Below are positions 43,592-53,253 of a stretch of 64,000 bases of DNA, in pieces; the first letter of the stretch is position 1; each line of letters starts with the position of its first letter. Below the pieces are notes generated by a model. That model did not search any database. It saw only the letters and a program-made list of their open reading frames with translations, and was not told the DNA's origin. This stretch comes from Mycoplasmatota bacterium (GTDB taxonomy: Bacteria > Bacillota_I > Bacilli_A > Haloplasmatales > Haloplasmataceae). The position numbers and the translations under genes are program-made. Location: positions 682,001 through 746,000 of the forward strand of contig CP074573.1 of NCBI GenBank assembly GCA_018394295.1. The letters run 5' to 3'.

Positions 43592-44300
43592 TTGTTATTA
43601 TGATTTACATATTCACTCAGCGCTATCTCCTTGTTCAAGCAATGATATGACATTAAATAATATTATTAATATGTCCTATTTAAAAGGTTTAGACATAATT
43701 GCGATCACTGACCATAATAGTGCTAAGAATATTGAAGTAGCAATTAATATTTCACAAAATAAAGATTTGATTATCATTCCTGGGATTGAAGTAGAAACTT
43801 ATGAAGGGATTCATATGGTATGTTATTTCAAAACATTAGAAGATATAAAACTGTTTGATGAACTTCTCTATCAAAATATCCCAGAAATTCCTAACAAGGA
43901 AGACTTATGGGGACAACAACTTATTTTAGATATAAATGATAATACGATTGATAAAGAAGCTAAAATGCTCATTAATTCAACAAGACTTAAATTAAATGAA
44001 TTAATTGATTTGGTACGATCATTTAATGGTCTTATTTTCACAGCTCATATTAATCGATATTCAAATAGTATATTAACTGTTTTAGGTTTTATTCCTGAAA
44101 ATATTGATATAGATGGTATTGAAATTAACGCAAATGATAGTATAGATAATTTCAAAAATAAAGACCTCTTTAGTAAGTTTCGAGTGATTCAAAACTCTGA
44201 TGCGCATTATTTAGGTGATATTTCTGAAAAAACAAATAGCATAAATTTACGAGAAAAGTCTATTGATGCTTTTTTCGATTATTTTCGAGGTGAAAAATGA
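43584..44300 (+). CDS. PHP-domain metal-dependent phosphoesterase-like protein
   Basis: A 238-residue PHP protein: DLHIHSALSPCSSNDM (first metal motif), ITDHNSAKNIEVA, GIEVETYEGIHMVCYF, and the later TAHINRYSNS and NSDAHYLGDI motifs make a complete metal-binding set. It starts inside the preceding DRTGG gene and its stop overlaps the next start as ATGA. PHP proteins hydrolyse phosphate esters or nucleotides; stand-alone forms include histidinol phosphatase and 3',5'-nucleotide phosphatases. Here the substrate may be a signalling molecule of the hydrogenase-linked module. Confidence 0.85.
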   Translation: MHNCYYDLHIHSALSPCSSNDMTLNNIINMSYLKGLDIIAITDHNSAKNIEVAINISQNKDLIIIPGIEVETYEGIHMVCYFKTLEDIKLFDELLYQNIPEIPNKEDLWGQQLILDINDNTIDKEAKMLINSTRLKLNELIDLVRSFNGLIFTAHINRYSNSILTVLGFIPENIDIDGIEINANDSIDNFKNKDLFSKFRVIQNSDAHYLGDISEKTNSINLREKSIDAFFDYFRGEK

Positions 44301-44815
44301 GAGATATCTCGATGCATGTTTTAGATATTGTGATGAATTCCATTCATGCAAAAGCGTCGTTAATTGAGATAACAATTACAGAAAAAAAAGAAACACTAAC
44401 ATTAGTAATTAAAGACAATGGTTCTGGTATGACAAAAGGAATGTTAGAAAATGTTAAAGACCCGTTTTGTACGACTAGAAAAACAAGACATGTTGGGTTA
44501 GGGATTCCCTTATTATATCAAAATGTTAAAAATACAGGTGGTGTATTTAATATAACATCAAATATAAACGAGGGGACAATTATTGAAGCTATTTTTAATA
44601 AAAATCATATTGATTGTATACCACTAGGTAATATGAACGAAACGATTTTATCTTTAATAGCACTTGAACCCGATATTGATTTTATTTATACTCGTATAAA
44701 AAATCAGAATCAATATGTACTTAATACACAAGAGATTAAAGGTGTATTGAGAGGGGTTTCTATTAATGAACCCGAAGTAATTAATTGGTTAAAAGAGGAC
44801 TTATTACAACAATAA
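44297..44815 (+). CDS. GHKL-type ATP-binding protein (histidine-kinase-like ATPase)
   Basis: A 172-residue ATPase with an N-box in MHVLDIVMNSIHAKASLIEI, a G1 box DNGSGM, an F-box DPFCTTRKT, and a G2 box VGLGIPLLYQ. This is a histidine-kinase or MutL-like ATPase without a phospho-acceptor histidine domain or sensor. It belongs to a different branch from the RsbT-like ATPase at 41627, so the module has two distinct ATPases. The ATG overlaps the PHP gene stop. The hydrogenase subunit genes follow 39 bases later with a strong ribosome site. Confidence 0.82.
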   Translation: MRDISMHVLDIVMNSIHAKASLIEITITEKKETLTLVIKDNGSGMTKGMLENVKDPFCTTRKTRHVGLGIPLLYQNVKNTGGVFNITSNINEGTIIEAIFNKNHIDCIPLGNMNETILSLIALEPDIDFIYTRIKNQNQYVLNTQEIKGVLRGVSINEPEVINWLKEDLLQQ

Positions 44816-44854
44816 TAAGAACTTTTTAATAAGAACAACTCAAGGGAGGTTAAA

Positions 44855-45346
44855 ATGTCTATGTTAGAATTAACTCAAGAAAAGTATGCAAAACTTAAAA
44901 AATTCATTGATGAAAATCAAAATGAGACAAGTGGATTAATGCCTATTTTACATGAAGCACAAGATATCTTTGGTTGTATTCCATTAGAGGTTCAAAAATT
45001 TATTTCCAAAGAAACAAACATTTCTGTGGCTGAAATATATGGGGTTGTCACATTTTATTCCCGTTTCTCAACAGAGCCTGTTGGAGATCATGTCATCAGT
45101 GTATGTTTAGGAACTGCATGTTATGTGAAAGGTGCACAAAATATTTTAGATGAATTGGTAAAAAAATTATCAATTCAACCAGAAAGTACGACAAAAGATG
45201 GAAGATATACTTTAACTGCAACACGTTGTGTAGGGGCTTGTGGATTAGCACCAGTTATGATGATTGATGATGAAGTGTATGGTCGAGTAACTCCAGACAA
45301 TATTCCAGAAATCTTATCGAAATATGATGAGAAGGAGGGTAAATAA
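44855..45346 (+). CDS. hydC: NuoE/HydC-like [2Fe-2S] subunit of NADH-dependent hydrogenase
   Basis: A 163-residue NuoE family protein (24-kDa subunit). Thioredoxin-like [2Fe-2S] ligands appear as VCLGTACYVKGA and TRCVGACGLAPVMM. The GVVTFYSRFSTEPVG segment is typical of the hydrogenase-linked form. The ribosome site is GGGAGG. It should bind a [2Fe-2S] cluster and sit beside the NuoF-like flavin subunit in an electron-bifurcating (HydABC-like) hydrogenase. Its stop overlaps the next start. The hyd name is used by analogy to Thermotoga-type enzymes. Confidence 0.9.
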   Translation: MSMLELTQEKYAKLKKFIDENQNETSGLMPILHEAQDIFGCIPLEVQKFISKETNISVAEIYGVVTFYSRFSTEPVGDHVISVCLGTACYVKGAQNILDELVKKLSIQPESTTKDGRYTLTATRCVGACGLAPVMMIDDEVYGRVTPDNIPEILSKYDEKEGK

Positions 45347-45720
45347 TGAAAAAATCAATTGCTGATTTAGCTAGAATTCGTCAAGAAGCATTAAAGAATA
45401 TTCAGTTAAGAGATCAAAATGAAGCAAGTTGCCGAATTGTTGTTGGAATGGGAACTTGTGGAATTTCAGCAGGTGCTAGACCTTGTTTAACAGCTATAGT
45501 AGATGAGGTACATAAAAGAGGTTTAACAAATGTTCAAATCGTTCAAACAGGATGTGTTGGAATGTGCCGTTTAGAACCTATGTTTGATGTTTATTTAGGA
45601 AATGAAAAAGTAACCTATGTAGATATGACACCAGAAAAATCAAGACAAGTTGTTGTTGAACATGTTGTGAATAAGAGAGTTATTCATGAATATACAATTG
45701 GTGCAGTTGAAAATAAGTAA
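45346..45720 (+). CDS. Thioredoxin-like [2Fe-2S] ferredoxin (HydD-like) protein
   Basis: A 124-residue protein that starts within the previous stop. The thioredoxin-like ferredoxin ligands are MGTCGISAGARPC and TGCVGMCRLEP. It resembles a stand-alone version of the N-terminal domain of the NuoF-like HydB, and such small ferredoxins occur between NuoE and NuoF genes in several bifurcating hydrogenase clusters. It probably transfers electrons within the complex. The precise subunit name differs between organisms, so none is assigned. Confidence 0.85.
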   Translation: MKKSIADLARIRQEALKNIQLRDQNEASCRIVVGMGTCGISAGARPCLTAIVDEVHKRGLTNVQIVQTGCVGMCRLEPMFDVYLGNEKVTYVDMTPEKSRQVVVEHVVNKRVIHEYTIGAVENK

Positions 45721-45732
45721 GGAGGGATAATT

Positions 45733-47553
45733 ATGCAATTTTATCGTGCACATGTGCTGATTTGTGGAGGTACAGGATGTACATCTAGTAAATCAGTTGA
45801 AATAAAAGCTGAAATGGAGAAAGAGCTAAAAGCATTAGGGATTGACAACGAAGTTCAAGTCGTTATGACAGGTTGTTTCGGTCTATGTGAAGCAGGACCT
45901 ATAATGATTGTCTATCCTGAAGGAACATTTTACTCACATATTAAAATATCAGATGTGAAGAGAATAGCTTCCGAACATTTATTAAAAGGTCGAGTTGTTA
46001 AAGATTTATTATATTATGAAGCAATACAACAAGATAAAATAAAATCTGTTAATGATGTAGATTTTTATGCAAAACAAAAACGTATTGCACTTGCAAATTG
46101 TGGTTTAATTGACCCAGAAAATATTGATGAATACATCGCTTTAGATGGATATCAAGCCTTAGTTAAAGTATTAACACAAATGAAGCCTGAAGATGTTATA
46201 GAAGAAGTCAAAATATCAGGACTTCGTGGAAGAGGTGGGGCTGGTTTCCCTACTGGATTAAAATGGCAATTTGCAGCTAATTATGAAGATGATATGAAAT
46301 ACGTTTGCTGTAATGCTGATGAAGGTGACCCTGGAGCATTTATGGACCGTTCTATTTTAGAAGGAACACCTCATTCATTGTTAGAAGCAATGACAATTGC
46401 AGGATATGCAACAAACGCTAAAAAAGGTTATATTTATGTAAGAGCTGAATATCCTATTGCGGTAAAAAGATTAGAAATTGCGATTAAACAAGCAAAAGAA
46501 TATGGCTTATTAGGTGAAAGTATATTTGATACTAATTTTAGTTTTGATATAGAAATAAGATTAGGTGCAGGAGCATTTGTTTGTGGTGAAGAGACAGCAC
46601 TTATTGAATCTATTGAAGGTAAAAGAGGAATGCCAAGAACAAAACCTCCTTTCCCAGCTGAAAAAGGGATTTGGGGAAAACCAACATTGATTAATAATGT
46701 TGAAACATTTGCGAATATTCCTGCAATTATTTTAAAAGGCGGGGAATGGTTCTCAAAAATTGGTACAGAGGATTCAAAAGGAACAAAAGTATTTGCCTTA
46801 GGAGGAAAAATTACTAATACAGGACTAGTTGAAATCCCAATGGGAACAACACTCCGTGAAGTAATTTACGATATCGGAGGCGGATGTCCTAATGGTAAGA
46901 AATTTAAAGCAGTTCAAACCGGTGGACCTTCAGGTGGTTGTTTAACAAGCGAACATCTTGATACGCCAATTGGCTATGATAATTTAGTTAAACTAGGTTC
47001 TATGATGGGATCAGGTGGTATGATTGTCATGGATGAAGATAATTGTATGGTTGATATAGCCCGATACTTCTTAGATTTTACTTGTGATGAATCATGTGGT
47101 AAATGTACCCCATGTAGAGAAGGGACAAAACGTCTGAAAGAATTATTAGATAAAATTTGTACAGGTAAGGGATCATTAGAAGATTTAGATCGCTTAGAAG
47201 CATTGGCTTATTATATTCAAGATAATTCATTATGTAATTTAGGTCAATCAGCTCCAAACCCTGTCATTTCAACTTTAGTACATTTCCGTGATGAGTACTT
47301 AGCACATGTTATCGATAAAAAATGTCCTACTGGTGTATGTAAAGATTTACTTCACTATACGATTACTGATAAATGTATAGGATGCGGAAGTTGTTCAAAA
47401 GTATGTCCTCAAGGGTGCATTGAACCTGTTGGAAAAGTAATAAATGAAAAAACAAATAGACGAGCTTATGTAATAGATAGTTCAAAATGCATTAAATGTG
47501 GTGCTTGTATGGACGCATGTCCACCTAAAGTTAGTGCAATTATAAGACAATAG
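45733..47553 (+). CDS. hydB: NuoF/HydB-like flavin subunit of NADH-dependent hydrogenase
   Basis: A 606-residue protein with the complete HydB architecture. It opens with an N-terminal thioredoxin-like [2Fe-2S] domain (CGGTGCTSSKS ... TGCFGLCEAGP). The NuoF core follows with an FMN/NADH site (GLRGRGGAGFPTGLKW, CNADEGDPGAFMDRSILEG, RLGAGAFVCGEETALIESIEG) and the [4Fe-4S] ligands SCGKCTPCREG. It ends in two C-terminal [4Fe-4S] ferredoxin motifs (CIGCGSCSKVCPQGC and CIKCGACMDACP). It takes electrons from NADH (and possibly ferredoxin) through FMN and passes them to HydA. Key residues are intact. Confidence 0.94.
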   Translation: MQFYRAHVLICGGTGCTSSKSVEIKAEMEKELKALGIDNEVQVVMTGCFGLCEAGPIMIVYPEGTFYSHIKISDVKRIASEHLLKGRVVKDLLYYEAIQQDKIKSVNDVDFYAKQKRIALANCGLIDPENIDEYIALDGYQALVKVLTQMKPEDVIEEVKISGLRGRGGAGFPTGLKWQFAANYEDDMKYVCCNADEGDPGAFMDRSILEGTPHSLLEAMTIAGYATNAKKGYIYVRAEYPIAVKRLEIAIKQAKEYGLLGESIFDTNFSFDIEIRLGAGAFVCGEETALIESIEGKRGMPRTKPPFPAEKGIWGKPTLINNVETFANIPAIILKGGEWFSKIGTEDSKGTKVFALGGKITNTGLVEIPMGTTLREVIYDIGGGCPNGKKFKAVQTGGPSGGCLTSEHLDTPIGYDNLVKLGSMMGSGGMIVMDEDNCMVDIARYFLDFTCDESCGKCTPCREGTKRLKELLDKICTGKGSLEDLDRLEALAYYIQDNSLCNLGQSAPNPVISTLVHFRDEYLAHVIDKKCPTGVCKDLLHYTITDKCIGCGSCSKVCPQGCIEPVGKVINEKTNRRAYVIDSSKCIKCGACMDACPPKVSAIIRQ

Positions 47554-47564
47554 GGAGGTTACAA

Positions 47565-49316
47565 ATGAAGGTTAAAATCAAAATTGACGGGATAAATTAT
47601 GAAGTACCTAGCCATTATACCGTTTTAGATGCTTGTAAAGAAGCTAATTTACAAATACCTACATTATGTTTTTTGAAAGATTTAAATGAAACTGGCGCTT
47701 GTAGAATGTGTGTTGTGGAAGTAGATGGTGCTAGAAGTTTACAAGCTTCATGCGTGTTAAAAGTTCGAGATGGAATGAATATTAAAACAAATACTAAAAG
47801 AGTTCAAAAATCTCGCGTACAAACTTTAGAATTGTTACTAGCTAATCATAATAAAGATTGTTTGAAATGTAACCGAAATGGAAAGTGTGAATTACAAGAT
47901 TTAGCAGAGCGTTTCCATATTAAAGATATTTATTTTGATTCATTTGAAAAAAGAACACCACACTTTGATGATTCTTCTGTTTCTATTGTTCGAGATCAAT
48001 CTAAATGTATATTATGTGGACGCTGTATTGCAGCTTGTCAAAAAACGGCAGGTATGTCTGTTTTAACTTATATTAATCGTGGATTTGAGGCAGTTGTTGG
48101 AACTGGATTTAATTATGAATTAGAAGATGCAGGATGTATTTACTGTGGTCAATGTATAAATGTTTGTCCAGTAGGTGCTCTAAAAGAAAAAACACATATT
48201 GAGCGAGTTTGGGATGCGATTAATAATCCAGCAAAACACGTGGTTGTTCAAACTGCACCAGCAGTTCGTGCTGCAATTGGAGAAGAATTTGGTTTTGAAA
48301 TTGGAACACGCTGTACTGGAAAGATGGTTTCTGCAATAAGAAGATTAGGTGTTGATAAAGTCTTTGATACTAACTTTGCCGCTGATTTAACTATTATGGA
48401 AGAAGGAACTGAATTATTAGATCGTATTCAAAACGGAGGCGTTCTACCAATGTTAACTTCATGTTCACCTGGTTGGATTCGTTTAGTTGAACAATATTAT
48501 CCAGAATTCATTCCAAACTTATCAACATGTAAATCACCTCAACAAATGTTTGGGGCAATTATTAAATCATATTATGCTGAAAAAATGAACTTAGATCCTG
48601 CAGATATTTTTGTAGTATCAGCAATGCCATGTTCAGCGAAAAAATATGAAATGAATCGTGAAGAAATGCAAAGAAATGGTATTAAAGATGTTGATGCTAT
48701 CTTGACGACAAGAGAATTAGGAAACATGATAAGAGAAGTTGGTATTGATTTCAAAGCATTACCTGATGAAGATTTTGATCATCCGTTAGGTGAATATACC
48801 GGTGCTGGTGTTATTTTCGGTGCTACTGGTGGTGTTATGGAAGCTGCTTTAAGAACTGTTGCGGATATTTTAGAAAAGAAAGATTTAGATGAAATTGAAT
48901 ATAAAGCTGTTCGTGGCGTTGAAGGAATTAAAGAAGCAGTAGTAGAAATTGCTGGTAAAACAATTAAGGTTGCTGTAGCACATGGTGGAGAAAATGCCAA
49001 AAAGATTATGGATTTAATTAAGAGTGGTAAAAAAGAATATCACTTTGTTGAAGTAATGGGATGTAATGGTGGATGTGTAAATGGTGGTGGACAGCCATAT
49101 GTTGATGCAAATGTACGTAATACTGGTATTGATGTAAGAAAATTACGTGCACAAGTATTATATGAAGAAGATGAGTCAAAAGCAGTACGTAAAAGTCATC
49201 TAAATAAAGAAATTCAAACATTATATAAAGAATATTTAGAAAAACCAAATAGTCATAAGTCTCATGAATTACTCCATACACATTATAAAAAACATGATTT
49301 ATTCCCAAAAAGATAA
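47565..49316 (+). CDS. hydA: [FeFe] hydrogenase catalytic subunit
   Basis: A 583-residue hydrogenase. N-terminal [2Fe-2S] (CFLKDLNETGACRMCVVEV), a His/Cys-ligated [4Fe-4S] (HNKDCLKCNRNGKCEL) and two [4Fe-4S] clusters (CILCGRCIAACQ and CIYCGQCINVCP) precede the H-domain. H-cluster ligands: Cys300 in TSCSPGW, Cys356 in MPCSAKK, and Cys500 and Cys504 in GCNGGCVNGGGQP. The residue after the first ligand is Ser301, where the prototypic CpI has a proton-relay Cys (TSCCP). The C-terminal tail (last about 60 residues) is Lys/His-rich. It evolves or oxidises H2 with NADH and ferredoxin as partners. Ends at a GAAA-loop terminator. Confidence 0.95.
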   Translation: MKVKIKIDGINYEVPSHYTVLDACKEANLQIPTLCFLKDLNETGACRMCVVEVDGARSLQASCVLKVRDGMNIKTNTKRVQKSRVQTLELLLANHNKDCLKCNRNGKCELQDLAERFHIKDIYFDSFEKRTPHFDDSSVSIVRDQSKCILCGRCIAACQKTAGMSVLTYINRGFEAVVGTGFNYELEDAGCIYCGQCINVCPVGALKEKTHIERVWDAINNPAKHVVVQTAPAVRAAIGEEFGFEIGTRCTGKMVSAIRRLGVDKVFDTNFAADLTIMEEGTELLDRIQNGGVLPMLTSCSPGWIRLVEQYYPEFIPNLSTCKSPQQMFGAIIKSYYAEKMNLDPADIFVVSAMPCSAKKYEMNREEMQRNGIKDVDAILTTRELGNMIREVGIDFKALPDEDFDHPLGEYTGAGVIFGATGGVMEAALRTVADILEKKDLDEIEYKAVRGVEGIKEAVVEIAGKTIKVAVAHGGENAKKIMDLIKSGKKEYHFVEVMGCNGGCVNGGGQPYVDANVRNTGIDVRKLRAQVLYEEDESKAVRKSHLNKEIQTLYKEYLEKPNSHKSHELLHTHYKKHDLFPKR

Positions 49317-49327
49317 TGATTAAAATG

Positions 49328-49353
49328 GGGTGAGGGAAACCTTACCCTTTTTT
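49328..49353 (+). terminator. Terminator of the hydrogenase operon
   Basis: Stem GGGTGAGG/CCTTACCC (one G-U pair) closed by a GAAA tetraloop, then six T. Confidence 0.88.
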
Positions 49354-49549
49354 AACGCATTACTATATACTAAAATTTATATGATAAAATCTCATAATTT
49401 ACTTTAACTAGTATAAAATAAATATATGAATATACCTAATTTTAATGATATTAGTATTATTTATAAACATAATTAGGTTAGGAAAATTTAAAACAATTCC
49501 AAGTACTAAATAATCTTATAATTATATTATGAAAAATGAATATGTCTTA

Positions 49550-49578
49550 TTGTAAGTTATTGTCATTTGATGTATAAT
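49550..49578 (+). promoter_or_regulatory. Promoter of the PFOR gene
   Basis: -35 TTGTAA (49550-49555), 17-base spacer, -10 TATAAT (49573-49578), about 34 bases before the ribosome site AAGGAGG. The preceding ~200 bases are AT-rich with no other feature seen; no Rex-like site was found here. Confidence 0.65.
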
Positions 49579-49618
49579 AAACTTTGGTAAAAATTATAAT
49601 TTACAAGGAGGAAGCTAA

Positions 49619-52600
49619 ATGACTAAAAAATTCCAATCTATGGATGGAAACCAAGCGGCAGCTTATGCAGCTTATGCGTTTACGGAAGTAGCAGGTATAT
49701 ACCCAATTACACCTTCATCTCCAATGGCAGAATATGTAGACTTATGGGCTTCTCAAGGTAAGAAAAATATATTTGGTATACCCGTAAAAGTCGTTGAAAT
49801 GCAATCAGAAGCAGGTGCAGCTGGTACAGTTCACGGGTCATTGCAAGCAGGAGCATTAACAACTACATTTACAGCATCACAAGGACTTTTATTAAAAGTC
49901 CCAAATATGTATAAAATTGCAGGGGAATTATTACCTGGTGTTATTCATGTTGCAGCTAGAAGTCTTGCAACTCAAGCTTTATCAATTTATGGTGACCATC
50001 AAGATGTTATGGCAGCTCGTCAAACAGGATTTGCTTTCTTAGCAACATCATCTGTTCAACAAGTTATGGACTTAGCTGGAGTTGCTCATTTATCAGCTAT
50101 TAAATCAAAAATTCCATTCTTACATTTCTTTGATGGATTCCGTACTTCACATGAAATTCAAAAAGTTGAAGTAATGGATTACAGTGTATATGATCGTTTA
50201 ATTGATCGAGAAGCTGTACAAGCTTTCAGAGATAATGCATTAAATTCAAGCCATCCTGTAACACGTGGTTCTGCACAAAATGATGATGTTTACTTCCAAG
50301 GTCGTGAAGTTCAAAACAAATATTATGATGCAGTTCCAGATATCGTAGCAGAATATATGAAAGAAATATCTCAAGCTTGCGGTCGTGAGTATAAACCATT
50401 TGTATATTATGGTGCAAAAGATGCGACAAATATCATTGTTGCAATGGGTTCTGTCAATGAAACTATTGAAGAAACGGTTGATTATTTAAATGCGAAAGAT
50501 GAAAAAGTAGGTTTAATTCGTGTTCATTTATATCGCCCATTCTCTACTAAATATTTCTTTGAAGTATTACCAAAAACAGTTCAAAATATCGCTGTTTTAG
50601 ATAGAACAAAAGAACCTGGTTCAACAGGAGAACCATTATATCTAGATGTTAAATCTATCTTCTATGGAAGAGAAAATGCCCCTCGTATTATTGGTGGACG
50701 TTATGGTTTATCTTCTAAAGATACAACACCAGCACAAATTGTTGCTGTGTATAATCACTTAGCACAAAATGGGCATGATAACTTCACAGTCGGTATTAAT
50801 GATGATGTGACTCATTTATCATTACCATTAGATAACACAATTAGTGTTGCAGATAAAGCTACAACTGAAGCTTTATTCTTCGGATTAGGATCTGATGGTA
50901 CTGTTGGTGCTAATAAAAATACAATTAAAATTATTGGTGACAACACAGACCATTATGCACAAGCTTATTTTGCGTATGATTCTAAAAAATCTGGTGGTGT
51001 AACACGTTCTCATTTACGTTTTGGTAAAAACCCTATTCGTTCAACTTATTTAGTAACAAAACCTTCTTTTGTTTCTTGTTCATTAGATTCATATTTAGAT
51101 AAATATGATATGTTATCTGGTCTTAAACAAAAAGGTACATTCTTACTAAATACGATTTATAGTACTGAACAAATTGTTGAGAGAATGCCAAATAATGTTA
51201 AGCGTATGTTAGCTGAAAAAGAAGCTAAATTCTATATTATAGATGCAATTACTTTAGCTCGTGAAATTGGTTTAGGAAATCGTACAAATACAATTTTACA
51301 ATCTGCTTTCTTTAAATTAAATGAACAAATCTTACCATTCGCTAAAGCAGAAGAGTTAATGAAAAAATATGTTGAAAAAGCTTATTCACGTAAAGGTGAA
51401 GCAATTGTAAAAATGAACTGGCGTGCAGTTGAATTAGGATATGAAGGATTAACTGAAGTAAAAGTAGATCCAGCATGGAAAGATTTAAAAGACGAAGAAA
51501 AAGTTATCGAAAAAGATCGTCCTGATTTTGTTAAAGATATTGCTGACCCTATCAATCATATACATGGTAATGATTTACCTGTTTCAGCATTCTTAAACTA
51601 TGATGATGGAACAATGGAAAATGGTTCTACTCAATATGAAAAACGTGCTGTAGCTAATTTTGTACCTAGATGGATTGAAGAAAATTGTATTCAATGTAAC
51701 CAATGTTCATTTGTTTGTCCACATGCAGTCATTCGTCCATTCTTAATGACAGAAGAGGAAATGAATGATGCGCCTGAGGGATTAATTACTTTAAAACCAG
51801 TTGGAAAAGGATTAGATGGATTACGATATCGTATCCAAGTATCTGTGCTTGACTGTACTGGATGTGAAGTATGTGTTAATGCTTGTCCAGGTAAAAAAGG
51901 CGTTAAAGCACTTGAAATGGTACCAATTGGTGAAGAAATCGAAAGAAATGAAGCAGAAAATACTGATTATTTATTCAACAACGTAACTTATAAAGATAAC
52001 TTGATGTCTAAAAGTAATGTAAAAGGTTCACAATTTGCACAACCATTATTTGAATTCCATGGTGCATGTGCGGGTTGTGGTGAAACTGCATACATTAAAT
52101 TAGTAACACAATTATTTGGAGACAGAATGATGATCGCTAATGCGACTGGATGTTCATCAATCTATGGTGGAACATATACTGCTACTCCTTATACAAAAAA
52201 TGCTGATGGACGCGGTCCTGCTTGGTCAAATTCATTATTTGAAGATAACGCTGAGTATGGTTTTGGTATGAGAATCGCATCTGAAACAATTCGTGATCGT
52301 ATTCAAAATATTATGGCATTAAATATTGACAAAGTAGAAGACAACCTAAAAGCATTATTTACAAAATGGATGGAAAATAGAAGTTCAGGTGTTGTTACGC
52401 ATGAGATTGAAAAAGATTTAATCAAAGCTATCGAAGCAAGTAACAATGAAGAGGTTAAAGCCATCTTAGATTTAAAAGATAATATTGTAAAACAATCTCA
52501 ATGGATCTTTGGTGGAGATGGATGGGCTTATGACATCGGTTATGGTGGATTAGACCATGTTATCGCTAATAATGAAGATGTTAACATTTTAGTTGTCGAT

Positions 52601-53161
52601 ACTGAAGTATATTCAAATACTGGTGGACAATCTTCAAAATCTTCTCAAACAGGTTCAATTGCGAAATTTACAGCTGCAGGAAAACCTGGTAAGAAGAAAG
52701 ATCTTGCTGCAATAGCAATGAGTTATGGTCATGTTTATGTCGCTACAATTTCTTCAGGATATTCAAAAGCACAAATGATAAAAGCAATCGCTGAAGCAGA
52801 GGCTTATCCTGGTCCATCACTAATTATTGCTTATGCACCATGTATTGCTCATGGTATTAAAGGTGGATTATCTAATTCTCAATTCCAATCAGCTCTAGCA
52901 ACTGAATGTGGATATTGGCCAACATTTAGATTTAATCCAGTATTAGCTAATGATGGAAAAAATCCATTTGCTATAGATTGTAAAGAACCTAATTGGGATA
53001 AATATCATCAATTCTTAATGAATGAAGCACGATATGCTCAATTAAACCAAATTAATCCAGAATTAGCACAAGATTTACTTGCTGCTAACATAAAAGAAGC
53101 TAAACGTCGTTATGCAATGTACAGACGATATGAAGCAATGGATTATTCAGTTGAAGAATAA
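49619..53161 (+). CDS. nifJ: Pyruvate:ferredoxin (flavodoxin) oxidoreductase, single-chain
   Basis: An 1180-residue fused PFOR. Domain I begins with IYPITPSSPMAEYVDLWASQG (pyruvate site). Domain II and the gamma-like domain follow. The two [4Fe-4S] motifs are IQCNQCSFVCPHAV and CTGCEVCVNACPGKKG. The third cluster and TPP-binding domain contains HGACAGCGETAYIKLVTQLFG, NATGCSSIYGG and GGDGWAYDIGYGGLDH with the NTGGQSSKSSQTG loop. It converts pyruvate and CoA to acetyl-CoA, CO2 and reduced ferredoxin, which the adjacent NADH-linked hydrogenase could re-oxidise. Full length, no gaps. Confidence 0.97.
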   Translation: MTKKFQSMDGNQAAAYAAYAFTEVAGIYPITPSSPMAEYVDLWASQGKKNIFGIPVKVVEMQSEAGAAGTVHGSLQAGALTTTFTASQGLLLKVPNMYKIAGELLPGVIHVAARSLATQALSIYGDHQDVMAARQTGFAFLATSSVQQVMDLAGVAHLSAIKSKIPFLHFFDGFRTSHEIQKVEVMDYSVYDRLIDREAVQAFRDNALNSSHPVTRGSAQNDDVYFQGREVQNKYYDAVPDIVAEYMKEISQACGREYKPFVYYGAKDATNIIVAMGSVNETIEETVDYLNAKDEKVGLIRVHLYRPFSTKYFFEVLPKTVQNIAVLDRTKEPGSTGEPLYLDVKSIFYGRENAPRIIGGRYGLSSKDTTPAQIVAVYNHLAQNGHDNFTVGINDDVTHLSLPLDNTISVADKATTEALFFGLGSDGTVGANKNTIKIIGDNTDHYAQAYFAYDSKKSGGVTRSHLRFGKNPIRSTYLVTKPSFVSCSLDSYLDKYDMLSGLKQKGTFLLNTIYSTEQIVERMPNNVKRMLAEKEAKFYIIDAITLAREIGLGNRTNTILQSAFFKLNEQILPFAKAEELMKKYVEKAYSRKGEAIVKMNWRAVELGYEGLTEVKVDPAWKDLKDEEKVIEKDRPDFVKDIADPINHIHGNDLPVSAFLNYDDGTMENGSTQYEKRAVANFVPRWIEENCIQCNQCSFVCPHAVIRPFLMTEEEMNDAPEGLITLKPVGKGLDGLRYRIQVSVLDCTGCEVCVNACPGKKGVKALEMVPIGEEIERNEAENTDYLFNNVTYKDNLMSKSNVKGSQFAQPLFEFHGACAGCGETAYIKLVTQLFGDRMMIANATGCSSIYGGTYTATPYTKNADGRGPAWSNSLFEDNAEYGFGMRIASETIRDRIQNIMALNIDKVEDNLKALFTKWMENRSSGVVTHEIEKDLIKAIEASNNEEVKAILDLKDNIVKQSQWIFGGDGWAYDIGYGGLDHVIANNEDVNILVVDTEVYSNTGGQSSKSSQTGSIAKFTAAGKPGKKKDLAAIAMSYGHVYVATISSGYSKAQMIKAIAEAEAYPGPSLIIAYAPCIAHGIKGGLSNSQFQSALATECGYWPTFRFNPVLANDGKNPFAIDCKEPNWDKYHQFLMNEARYAQLNQINPELAQDLLAANIKEAKRRYAMYRRYEAMDYSVEE

Positions 53162-53211
53162 TAAAAAATATATAGTGGGTTGTAACTAAAGTTAACGAGT
53201 TATTACCTCAT

Positions 53212-53253
53212 AAAAACAAGAGTTTTCCAAAAAGGATAACTCTTGTTTTTTTT
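53212..53253 (+). terminator. Terminator of nifJ
   Basis: Stem AAAAACAAGAGTT/AACTCTTGTTTTT with an inner TCC/GGA pair and eight T after it. Confidence 0.9.

Noticed and set aside
48572-49308. Antisense ORFs within hydA
   Set aside because: Shadow frames of a strongly conserved coding region, with His/Tyr/Leu-rich composition and no ribosome sites. The same applies to antisense frames inside glgP, nifJ, oppA and other genes.
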